From positions 1 to 64,000 of the forward strand of contig NZ_RHOK01000007.1 in NCBI RefSeq assembly GCF_003946175.1: a stretch of DNA of 64,000 nt. The letters are read 5' to 3'. Under the pieces are notes generated by a model. That model did not search any database, was not told where the DNA came from, and saw only the letters and a program-made list of their open reading frames with translations. The position numbers were made by a program, and so were the translations under genes. Positions 52,215 to 59,766 of this stretch are shown piece after piece (the first letter of the stretch is position 1; the number at the start of each line of letters is the position of its first letter). This DNA is from Lacticaseibacillus suibinensis. GTDB lineage: Bacteria; Bacillota; Bacilli; Lactobacillales; Lactobacillaceae.

Positions 52215-53873
52215 TTGAAGGAGACAAACAGCGCGCCTAAATCGCGCAAGTTGATTGCTTACGCCAACGGCCCCTCACTGGAGGAAATCAACGGGACTGT
52301 GGAGGTGCCTAAGGGCAAAGGGTTTTGGCGCACGTTACTGGCTTATTCAGGTCCCGGGGCTTTGGTCGCCGTCGGTTACATGGATCCAGGTAACTGGTCA
52401 ACCAGTATCACCGGCGGGCAAAACTTCGGGTACCTCCTCATTTCCATCATTTTGATTTCAAGTTTAATTGCCATGCTCCTGCAAAACATGGCGGCTAAAC
52501 TTGGCATCGTAAGTCGCATGGATTTGGCGCAGGCCATTCGCGCTCGCACTAGCAAAAGCTTGGGCATCGTCCTTTGGATTATGACTGAGTTGGCCATTAT
52601 GGCGACCGATATTGCCGAAGTCATCGGCGCCGCCATTGCCTTGTACTTATTATTTGGCATTCCGCTGGTGATCGACGTGTTCATCACCGTCTTTGATGTC
52701 TTGCTATTATTACTGCTAACGCGCATCGGTTTTCGGAAAATCGAAGCGATTGTTGTAACTCTGATCATGGTCATTTTGCTGGTCTTTGTTTATCAGGTGG
52801 CCTTGAGCCGGCCTGATTGGCTCAGCGTGATCAAAGGCCTGGTGCCCTCGGCTGGCGCCATTGCTTCCCATCCGGTGGTCAATGGCATGTCACCGCTGAA
52901 CGGGGCGCTAGGCATTATCGGCGCCACCGTCATGCCACATAACCTTTACCTGCACTCAGCGATTTCCCAGACGCGGAAAATTAACCATGATGATGAGGAT
53001 GAAGTCGCCACTGCCGTTCGTTTCAGCCAGTGGGATTCCAACATTCAGTTATCGGTCGCTTTTGTCGTCAACTCCCTGCTGCTGATCATGGGGGTCGCGG
53101 TGTTCAAAAGCGGCGCCGTGAAGGATCCGTCCTTCTTCGGCTTGTACCAAGCCCTTTCCGATAGTTCCGTGCTCAGCAATGGCATTTTGATTGCCGTGGC
53201 GAAATCCGGTGCGTTGTCCGCCTTGTTCGCCATTGCGCTGCTGGCCTCCGGGCAAAATTCCACCATCACCGGGACCTTAACCGGGCAGGTGATTATGGAA
53301 GGCTTCATTCACATGAAGATGCCGCTGTGGGCCCGGCGCCTGGTCACCCGGCTGATCTCGGTAATCCCGGTACTGGTCTGTGTGTGGATGACGCGCAACC
53401 TGTCAGCGGTGGATGAACACGAGGCGCTGAATACCTTGATGAATAACTCACAGGTGTTCCTGGCCTTCGCCTTGCCATTTTCCATGTTGCCGCTGCTGAT
53501 GATGACCGATAGCGCCGCCGAAATGGGTAGCCGCTTCAAGAACTCGCTGTGGGTCAAAATCTGCGGCTGGATTTCCGTGCTGGGCCTCACCTTCTTGAAT
53601 ATGCTGAACCTGCCTGATTCTTACGCCGGCTTCCTCGGCGCGCACGCCTCAGCAAGTGAAATCAACACGGCACATGTCTTAGCCTACATTTCGATTGGCT
53701 TGATTGTGCTGCTGCTTGGTTGGTGCGTCACCGATCTTTACCGTGGCAACAAGAAGCTGCTGGCCGCCGGCATGGGCCGCGATCAGCTATTAGCCGCCGG
53801 CAAATCAGCCGACACCATGATCAACGCCGAACGGGCCAAAGAAACCGCTGAAGACAAGCACACTGAAGCCTAA
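52215..53873 (+). CDS. mntH: Manganese importer, NRAMP family
   Basis: This 552-residue proton-coupled Mn2+/Fe2+ importer has the first-helix metal motif DPGN (in [10 protein letters not shown]) and the sixth-helix MPHNLYLHS. About eleven to twelve membrane helices are expected, with a charged cytoplasmic tail of about 45 residues. The start is TTG at 52215, nine bases after AAAGGA; an in-frame TTG at 52206 touches the Shine-Dalgarno. The uspA-type gene follows 14 bases later and is probably cotranscribed, as in many lactobacilli. Confidence 0.94.
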   Translation: MKETNSAPKSRKLIAYANGPSLEEINGTVEVPKGKGFWRTLLAYSGPGALVAVGYMDPGNWSTSITGGQNFGYLLISIILISSLIAMLLQNMAAKLGIVSRMDLAQAIRARTSKSLGIVLWIMTELAIMATDIAEVIGAAIALYLLFGIPLVIDVFITVFDVLLLLLLTRIGFRKIEAIVVTLIMVILLVFVYQVALSRPDWLSVIKGLVPSAGAIASHPVVNGMSPLNGALGIIGATVMPHNLYLHSAISQTRKINHDDEDEVATAVRFSQWDSNIQLSVAFVVNSLLLIMGVAVFKSGAVKDPSFFGLYQALSDSSVLSNGILIAVAKSGALSALFAIALLASGQNSTITGTLTGQVIMEGFIHMKMPLWARRLVTRLISVIPVLVCVWMTRNLSAVDEHEALNTLMNNSQVFLAFALPFSMLPLLMMTDSAAEMGSRFKNSLWVKICGWISVLGLTFLNMLNLPDSYAGFLGAHASASEINTAHVLAYISIGLIVLLLGWCVTDLYRGNKKLLAAGMGRDQLLAAGKSADTMINAERAKETAEDKHTEA

Positions 53874-53887
53874 GGAGGAGACAGAAT

Positions 53888-54325
53888 ATGGCACAAGATG
53901 ATTTCAAACACATTCTCGTGGGGGTGGATGATTCCCCCGACGCCCTAGCCGCCTTCCAGTATGCGATTCACCGTGCCAAGGCGGATCAAGCTGAACTCAT
54001 CATTGCTTCCATTCTCGAAAGCGATGAAATGAACGTTTACCAGGCCTTATCGAAAGATTATGTGCATGGTGAGCGGGCCGATTTAGAGCAGCACCTCAGC
54101 GAATACGTCAAGCTCGCCGAAAAAGCCGGTATCGCTAAGGTCCGCGCCGTCATCGGCGAAGGCGACCCTGGCGAAACGATTGTGAAGACGCTCATCCCTA
54201 AGTATCAGCCTGACCTCTTGGTGATCGGTGCCTCGGCCAAAACCGGCTTAGCGAAGCACTTTGGCAGCCAGGCCGCTTACATGGCCAAGCATGCCCCGAT
54301 TTCGGTGCTGGTCGTGCGCGAGTAG
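53888..54325 (+). CDS. Universal stress protein, UspA family
   Basis: This 145-residue Rossmann-like protein has N-terminal HILVGVDDSPDALAAF. The C-terminal ATP-binding loop reads VIGASAKTGLAKHFGSQA, matching G-x2-G-x9-G-(S/T) closely, so nucleotide binding is likely. AAGGAGGAG precedes the ATG. It is linked to mntH and may tune transport or oxidative-stress responses. The mechanism is not known. Confidence 0.93.
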   Translation: MAQDDFKHILVGVDDSPDALAAFQYAIHRAKADQAELIIASILESDEMNVYQALSKDYVHGERADLEQHLSEYVKLAEKAGIAKVRAVIGEGDPGETIVKTLIPKYQPDLLVIGASAKTGLAKHFGSQAAYMAKHAPISVLVVRE

Positions 54326-54355
54326 GCGATATTTCCCGGAAAATATTGAGCAGAC

Positions 54356-54394
54356 AAAGAATCCCTGCAGCCGCTTGGCTACAGGGATTCTTTG
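54356..54394 (+). terminator. Terminator after uspA
   Basis: The stem AAAGAATCCCTG/CAGGGATTCTTT forms a stable hairpin between the convergent uspA and EIID genes. Its flanking A and T runs allow use in both directions. Confidence 0.82.
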
Positions 54395-54432
54395 CGTTCA
54401 CCATCTATGTTCACTGACTCAGACTGTCAAAC

Positions 54433-55257
54433 TTAGGCCCCGGTAATGCCCAGAAAGGTTAAGGCAAAACCTAGGACAACGACGCCGAGCAAAACTTTAA
54501 CTGGGCTGACGTTCTTGCGTAGCAGGACAAAGCACCCCACTGCCAGCAGCAACGGCAGCATGTTCGGCAAGATTTGGTCGAGCACTTTTTGCAGTTCGAA
54601 GACCGTGCCGTTGATCTTCGTCTTGAAAATAACTGGCACTTTGACCAAGGTGGCAATCATGCCGCCGACAACGGTGACCCCGACAATGGAAGCGGCCTTG
54701 GTGAACATCGCCATCACGCCATTTTCCACGGCCTTTTGAATGTACTTGGTCCCCAGTTTGTACCCGAACTTCTGGCCGTAGTACCGGACCAACAAGTTAG
54801 GAATTAGGGCAATCAGCGGCAAGGCCGCCACAATCAGGTTCCCTTGCTTGGCAAAGGAAATCGCAATCCCCATGATGATCAAAGCCCAAACACCGGAGAA
54901 GAAGGTATCACCAATCCCGGCCATTGGACCCATAAGCCCAATCTTCATCCCGGAAATCCCGGCGGTATCAAAGGTGCCCTTAGGTGCCTTCGCATTTTCT
55001 TCTTCCATGGAAAGGGCTAACCCTGACACCATGCCGTTCATGTTCGGCGTGATGTTGTAGAATTCCATGTTCCGCTTCATCGCTTCCCAGAACTGATCAT
55101 CATCTTTGTAAATTTCGCGGTAGATTGGCGCGTGAACCCAGTCCCAAGCTACCCCTTGCTGCCGGGTGTAGGACATGTTGAAGCCCAGGAACATGTTGCG
55201 CCAGAACATGCGCTTCGTTAACTTTTTATCTTGCGCAGTCATTTCAATTTTAGTCAT
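54433..55257 (-). CDS. PTS mannose-class EIID component
   Basis: This 274-residue membrane protein starts MTKIEMTAQDKKLTKRMFWR and contains the family EIID pattern NMSYTRQQGVAW, GPMAGIGDTFFSG, and C-terminal hydrophobic helices. The ATG at 55257 has GAGGAGG nine bases upstream and overlaps the EIIC end by eight bases. With EIIB and EIIC it forms a mannose/fructose/sorbose-type permease. The substrate cannot be assigned, but the neighbouring lyase and GH43 suggest a polysaccharide breakdown product. Confidence 0.94.
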   Translation of the reverse strand: MTKIEMTAQDKKLTKRMFWRNMFLGFNMSYTRQQGVAWDWVHAPIYREIYKDDDQFWEAMKRNMEFYNITPNMNGMVSGLALSMEEENAKAPKGTFDTAGISGMKIGLMGPMAGIGDTFFSGVWALIIMGIAISFAKQGNLIVAALPLIALIPNLLVRYYGQKFGYKLGTKYIQKAVENGVMAMFTKAASIVGVTVVGGMIATLVKVPVIFKTKINGTVFELQKVLDQILPNMLPLLLAVGCFVLLRKNVSPVKVLLGVVVLGFALTFLGITGA

Positions 55258-56047
55258 TGAAGAAGTCCTCCTCATCATTACCTGTTGATGCGGCTGTTTT
55301 TGCTTGCTTGACCTCGTTAATATGCCGGTCAATGAAGAACATCATCAGCCCAAAGACGACACCGAAAATGGACACCGCCATGATTGGCAATTGCAGGTAC
55401 GCCGCCATGGCAAACCCGGCGATAAAGAATGGCAGGAATTCAATGTTCCAAACGAACTTGAGCAGCATCCCCATCCCAACGGCTGGCAGCATGCCCGCGG
55501 CCACCGTCAAACCGGTCAGGAAAGGCTTTGGAATGGCGTTAACAAAAGCATTGATGCCTTTGGTCCCGAGCAAAATGGCAACGAAGGCCAAGGCGAAGTA
55601 GGCAAGCAGGTAAACCGCGATCTGCAACCACCAGAGGCGATTGAACTTCTTCAGGTTGCGCTGATCGATGTAGCGGTCAAAGACTTCAACGTTAGCGGTG
55701 AACCAGAATTTCAGCAGGTTCCAAACAATCACCGCCAACATGGAGATTGGCACTGCCAGGGCGACGGCAACGGCAGGCTTTTGGTTCAAAATCAAGGCGA
55801 AAGCCACCCCGAGCACGCCCCCAACGGCGGTATCTTGTGGCAGCACCGCGCCGATTTGCATGACCCCATAAAAGGCTAATTCAACGGCGGCGCCTAAAAT
55901 CAACGCTTGCGATGGGCTCTTGCCAAGCACCAAAGCCAAAACGATATAAGAGAAAAATGGCATTAACTGTAAGAATGAACCATAAGCGTTGAGCCATTTG
56001 CTGAAGGCCAGCACCAGCCCAACCACAACTGCTTGATAAAGTAACAT
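55250..56047 (-). CDS. PTS mannose-class EIIC component
   Basis: This 265-residue permease has about six to eight helices and the mannose-class motifs ILGAAVELAFYGVMQIGAVL and PQDTAVGG. GAAAGGAG precedes the ATG. It lies between EIIB (two bases upstream) and EIID (overlapping). Confidence 0.95.
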   Translation of the reverse strand: MLLYQAVVVGLVLAFSKWLNAYGSFLQLMPFFSYIVLALVLGKSPSQALILGAAVELAFYGVMQIGAVLPQDTAVGGVLGVAFALILNQKPAVAVALAVPISMLAVIVWNLLKFWFTANVEVFDRYIDQRNLKKFNRLWWLQIAVYLLAYFALAFVAILLGTKGINAFVNAIPKPFLTGLTVAAGMLPAVGMGMLLKFVWNIEFLPFFIAGFAMAAYLQLPIMAVSIFGVVFGLMMFFIDRHINEVKQAKTAASTGNDEEDFFND

Positions 56048-56049
56048 AA

Positions 56050-56544
56050 CTATTCTCCTTTCAGAAGACTCAAGAATGGTACTGGCGTGTCACTTGGGAG
56101 CGGCTGATAAACGAAATTATTGCGTTTCTCCCCAATCGCCTTGACCGCCTCGACCTCATCATCGGTGAGATAAACCGTTTCTGAGATCTTATGTTTATCA
56201 TTCAAGTTGCCGCCGCCAATCCGGCCAACATTGGCAATGTCCACCTTGGTTTCGACATCGACGTTATCCACCAGCGTCTTCAAGTTAGCCACCGTGTTAG
56301 TGAGCAGCAGCATCTTCAGCTTGGCCCCCCGCGGATCATTCGCCAACTCAATGGCTTTGGCGACTGGCACCACCGCCACCTTGATGCCAGCCGGCGCTGC
56401 CAGGAGCAGCGCGTTCTTCTGGATATCACTTTTGGCCGCTTGATCACTCGCCACGATAATCCGGCTCAGCTGTAGTTCCTTTGACCAGAGCAGCGCGACT
56501 TGGCCGTGAATCAAGCGATCATCACAACGCATCATACTAATCAT
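56050..56544 (-). CDS. PTS mannose-class EIIB component
   Basis: This 164-residue cytoplasmic phosphocarrier is phosphorylated on His13 in RCDDRLIHGQVA. GGAGG lies seven bases before ATG 56544. A TTG one codon earlier is less well placed. It is the first gene of the operon and follows a sigma-54 promoter. No EIIA is encoded in the operon, so phosphate must come from an EIIA elsewhere. Confidence 0.95.
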   Translation of the reverse strand: MISMMRCDDRLIHGQVALLWSKELQLSRIIVASDQAAKSDIQKNALLLAAPAGIKVAVVPVAKAIELANDPRGAKLKMLLLTNTVANLKTLVDNVDVETKVDIANVGRIGGGNLNDKHKISETVYLTDDEVEAVKAIGEKRNNFVYQPLPSDTPVPFLSLLKGE

Positions 56545-56600
56545 CAAAACACCTCCATCTGCGGATGATTGCTCACCCGATTTGCTTACACTGACGTATA

Positions 56601-56616
56601 AGCAAATACGGTGCCA
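56601..56616 (-). promoter_or_regulatory. Sigma-54 promoter of the PTS operon
   Basis: On the minus strand TGGCAC-N5-TTGCT is a perfect -24/-12 element, 57 bases before the EIIB start. The adjacent gene encodes a GAFTGA-containing sigma-54 activator, which fits exactly. TTGCTTA is also half of an inverted repeat with TAAGCAA (56581-56606). Confidence 0.9.
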
Positions 56617-56649
56617 ATCTTGTTAAACCACAGCTGGAGGCGTTATTTG

Positions 56650-56663
56650 GTGAAGCGTTTACA
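56650..56663. promoter_or_regulatory. cre-like sequence upstream of the sigma-54 promoter
   Basis: GTGAAGCGTTTACA has a perfect right half of the CcpA cre pattern and fits 11 of 14 positions overall. Its place about 35 bases upstream of the -24 element would permit catabolite repression of the PTS operon. Confidence 0.35.
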
Positions 56664-56671
56664 TGAAATGC

Positions 56672-56680
56672 TTAGTGTGC
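56672..56680. promoter_or_regulatory. Possible activator binding half-site
   Basis: TTAGTGTGC is almost identical to TTAGTGTGT at 59370-59378, upstream of the other sigma-54-like promoter flanking the activator gene. It lies 56 bases upstream of the -24 element, just after the activator stop codon. Confidence 0.35.
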
Positions 56681-56688
56681 AACGGGGT

Positions 56689-59277
56689 TTAAGCTGGCGC
56701 CAAAATGGATTTAAACAGTTCTGACAGCAGCGACAACTCATAGCCATCGATGGTAATGCCATATTTCAACTCAATCGGCTTGAAGATGCCTTGTGCCACT
56801 GTGAAGAATTCCTCTTCCTTGGCGTCTTTTGGCTGCAGTGAGGCACTACGGCTGCCCGACACGCCAGTCATCAGGCGTTCGACCATCAGGGAAATGTGCA
56901 TGTACAAGTTGAGCTTCGTTTTCCCATCGATTTTGACATGGTAATAATTCTCGAATTTAAAGATGACCGTTTCCACTTCTTGAATAATGATGCTGGGGTT
57001 CAAAAAGGCTAAGCGCTCGGACACGCCTTCGATAGAAAGGAAGCGCACCAGCCGGTTATAGAGGTCATCAAAGGTCTTTTGATCCACGTACTGCTTGAGA
57101 ATATCGTGAATCATCACCTGTCCGCTGGCATCCAGCAGGTCGTAAATGTTGATATGCGGGATTTCGAAGGTCTCTGGCAGGTTCGTGGTGGTGATGACCA
57201 GCAAGGTGGATTCAAAGGCCTCAATGTCATTGGCCGCCACACTTTGCCGCAGGCGGTCAAAGTCCATCGTCACCAAACTGATGCGCCGACCCAGCACTTC
57301 TTGGAAGATATCGCGCAATTTTTCGGAAATACCCAAACCGGACATGCAGGAAATCACAATATTCTGATTCTTGGCAAACCCTTCGAAGTACTGGGCCGCA
57401 ATCGTGTAGTCGGTGCTGGCATGTTCGGCAATCGCCTCAAAGGGCAGTTTCTGCTGAATTTTCAGCCCGATATCCAGCGCCGTCGCTGTGGTGAGGTTGT
57501 TCACGACGAGCAAATCGCCTTGCAATTGGCTTTTGATTTGGGTGTACAGCTGGTTCAACGAGCCCATGTCGACCAGCAAGATGAAGCCATTGGAGGTGTC
57601 AAAATCCGCCACGGTTTGCTTGGCGCGTTTGGCAATTTGATTGATCGTAGTATCGATCGGCATATCCAGGGCATCCACTAAGTAGGTGCCACACAGGCGG
57701 TTGACCACCGACTGAATGCTGGTCGCCATGTGACTGCCATGTGCCACCATTAAGCAGCGCAGCGGAATTGTTTCATCTACCGTTTCGCTTAAACAGCAGG
57801 TCAAAATCGCCGTCAACACTTCATGACTGGCCGGCGCGATCACTGGCAGCTGGGCATAAAAGGCCTGGGCCACATGCTGCGAGCGGGCGAAATGACTGGC
57901 CAACCGTTTAATGGCAGCCAGACTATCGGCGCTGAGGGTAAAGTTTTGAACGTATAACTGGAATAATACCGGTTCGTAGTCCAACGCCGCTTTCAGACCG
58001 AATTGATCCACCACCACCTGCCGAAACTGTCGAGCATGCATGGCGTGAAGCACGGAATCTTCACCGGTATCGGCGCCATTCAGCTGATACAAAGTCTGCA
58101 ATTGGGTGCGCACGGCCCGCGCCGTCAGTTCCGGATGCGCCGTCAGGTACGCCTCAAAATGCTGCGCCGGGCTGGCCGTATTCAGTTCAAACACTGTATC
58201 GCTGGCCTGCTCCCCCACAATCAGCGGTTGGGTGATATTCAAGTTATCGGCAGTGATTCGGGAGGCTTCACGATCAAAATCGGTGATCGCCACCACCAAC
58301 TGGGCCCCGGTCTTTCTGGTGCTGGCCTTGGCGCAGGCGACTTTGATCATATTTTTTAGCCGGCCGACATTGCCATCGGGTTTCAAATTCAATAGATAAG
58401 TCAACGCTTCTGGCGCGACCTGAATGGGGCACTTGAAGTTCTTCGCTTCAGTGCCGAATAACACCTTAATGAAGGCTAGGCGCTCATTGATCGGCCGATG
58501 GGCATAGGCCGTGAGATGCACATTAACTGGCACTCGCCGGTTAAAGGTTTCTAGCATCGCCGTGTGCGGATCTTCCGTCGTGGCGAAAATGAAGCGGACC
58601 GAAGCCGTGCTATCGTGCTGGTTTTCACCGATGGGCCGAAAGCGGCCGGTATCCATAAAAGTGAACAGTTTTTCTTGGTTTTCACCAGACAGACGGTGCA
58701 CTTCATCCAAAAACAGGTAGCCGCCATCGGCTTCTTGCAGCAGGCCTGGCTTGTTGGCGTTGGCCCCGGTGAAGGCGCCTTTGACGTAGCCAAACAGAAT
58801 CGAGGAGAACAGTTCCGGGTTATTCGCATAATCCGCACAGTTGAGCACCTTGTACGGCGCCGTTTTGGCCAGGGCACCGGTATCTTTGGCATAGCGGTAG
58901 ATTTGCTGGGCCAAGAAGGTTTTCCCAACCCCAGAGTGGCCAGTAATGACAATGTTCAAGCCGCCAGGGTAAGCCACTGCCGCAATACACTTACGGATAC
59001 TTTCCCGCTGGCTACCATTAGCGCCAATCACCGCCGCCAAACTGTGCAAATCATCGACAGCGCTGGCCACTGGCGCCACGGTGCTCGTTAACTGCCAATA
59101 CACCGGCCGCCCGGTGCCTTTTTTGACCAACCCCGCCTGCAATAAGTCACTGAGGTAATGACTCGTCACGGAGCGACTCACGCCCATGCGCGCTGCAATA
59201 TCCGCCGTTGCCACCTGCGTTTGCTCAGTCAGCAGCTGCTGCAGCGTTGCCAGGACTCGTTCTGTCGCTTTACTCAT
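56689..59277 (-). CDS. LevR-family sigma-54-dependent activator with PRD and EIIA/EIIB-like domains
   Basis: This is an 862-residue regulator. An N-terminal winged helix (about 1-65) is followed by an AAA+ domain with Walker A GHSGVGKT (113-120, Lys119), GAFTGA (167-172, sigma-54 contact) and DEVHRLSGENQ. A PRD lies at about 400-490, an EIIA-Man-like domain with His513 in VAHGSH, an EIIB-like segment CMSGLGISEKL near 640, and a final PRD with HISLMVERL. PTS phosphorylation of these histidines should report sugar flux and HPr state. It controls the adjacent PTS operon and possibly the divergent lyase. It needs RpoN, which is not in this window. Confidence 0.95.
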   Translation of the reverse strand: MSKATERVLATLQQLLTEQTQVATADIAARMGVSRSVTSHYLSDLLQAGLVKKGTGRPVYWQLTSTVAPVASAVDDLHSLAAVIGANGSQRESIRKCIAAVAYPGGLNIVITGHSGVGKTFLAQQIYRYAKDTGALAKTAPYKVLNCADYANNPELFSSILFGYVKGAFTGANANKPGLLQEADGGYLFLDEVHRLSGENQEKLFTFMDTGRFRPIGENQHDSTASVRFIFATTEDPHTAMLETFNRRVPVNVHLTAYAHRPINERLAFIKVLFGTEAKNFKCPIQVAPEALTYLLNLKPDGNVGRLKNMIKVACAKASTRKTGAQLVVAITDFDREASRITADNLNITQPLIVGEQASDTVFELNTASPAQHFEAYLTAHPELTARAVRTQLQTLYQLNGADTGEDSVLHAMHARQFRQVVVDQFGLKAALDYEPVLFQLYVQNFTLSADSLAAIKRLASHFARSQHVAQAFYAQLPVIAPASHEVLTAILTCCLSETVDETIPLRCLMVAHGSHMATSIQSVVNRLCGTYLVDALDMPIDTTINQIAKRAKQTVADFDTSNGFILLVDMGSLNQLYTQIKSQLQGDLLVVNNLTTATALDIGLKIQQKLPFEAIAEHASTDYTIAAQYFEGFAKNQNIVISCMSGLGISEKLRDIFQEVLGRRISLVTMDFDRLRQSVAANDIEAFESTLLVITTTNLPETFEIPHINIYDLLDASGQVMIHDILKQYVDQKTFDDLYNRLVRFLSIEGVSERLAFLNPSIIIQEVETVIFKFENYYHVKIDGKTKLNLYMHISLMVERLMTGVSGSRSASLQPKDAKEEEFFTVAQGIFKPIELKYGITIDGYELSLLSELFKSILAPA

Positions 59278-59369
59278 TGTAAGACCCTCCTGTGTGAAAG
59301 CACTTTCGCCCTCAATTTAGCAGACGTTCTGTGCAAAAGCAAGGGCACTTCAACCACTAAATAGCAGGA

Positions 59370-59396
59370 TTAGTGTGTAGCAAAGTTAAACACTAA
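59370..59396. promoter_or_regulatory. Inverted repeat upstream of the lyase-side sigma-54-like promoter
   Basis: TTAGTGT and ACACTAA form 7-bp arms separated by 13 bases, a candidate enhancer for the LevR-type activator. The same half-site occurs at 56672. It is unusually close (about 12 bases) to the -24 element at 59408. Confidence 0.4.
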
Positions 59397-59407
59397 GACT
59401 CGAGTTG

Positions 59408-59423
59408 TGGCCCGTTACTTGCT
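59408..59423 (+). promoter_or_regulatory. Sigma-54-like promoter towards the wall-anchored lyase gene
   Basis: TGGCCC-N5-TTGCT differs from the -24/-12 consensus at one position and shares TTGCTTATAC with the PTS promoter at 56601-56616. It points right, about 345 bases before the lyase start, with two palindromic elements in the leader. Confidence 0.55.
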
Positions 59424-59458
59424 TATACAAAGGTGGCAATCAAGTAGTGTGCAAAGGC

Positions 59459-59583
59459 CAGGCTGCGACGGTCGGCCGGCTTAGCGCGACAGATAGCCTA
59501 ACCCCAAGCATTGCCAGCGTTCTCTGCTGGCGAGGCTTGGGGTGTAGCTAGCTGCTCGAGCGTTGCCGACCGGAGCGCAACTA
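59459..59583 (+). repeat. Palindromic element R7a
   Basis: This copy has outer stem GGTCGG/CCGACC, CCCCAAGC/GCTTGGGG and inner GCCAGC/GCTGGC, ending GAGCGCAACTA. It is the left member of a head-to-head pair in the lyase leader. Confidence 0.85.
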
Positions 59584-59608
59584 CACTAGCCGAGTCAATC
59601 CGTAGCCT

Positions 59609-59735
59609 CTAGTTGCGCTCCGTGAGGCCAACGCCTGAGCGATTAGCTACGCGGCAAGCCTCGAAGCCTAAGACCGGCTTCAATGCTTGTCGCTAGGCTA
59701 ATCGTCAGGCTAAAGGCGGCCTCACTCCGCAGCCT
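59609..59735 (-). repeat. Palindromic element R7b
   Basis: This copy has the opposite orientation to R7a. Stems are GTGAGGCC/GGCCTCAC, CCTGA/TCAGG, GATTAGC/GCTAATC, CAAGC/GCTTG and inner GAAGCC/GGCTTC. It ends 32 bases before the lyase start codon, so in the mRNA it would form a large hairpin near the ribosome binding site. Confidence 0.85.
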
Positions 59736-59766
59736 GCTTTTGCTCACAACCAAAGGAGGAAGAAAA

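Noticed and set aside
59459-59735. Inverted repeats of an insertion sequence (R7a/R7b)
   Set aside because: Only 25 bp separate the two elements, and no transposase or target duplication is visible. They match the dispersed palindromic family.
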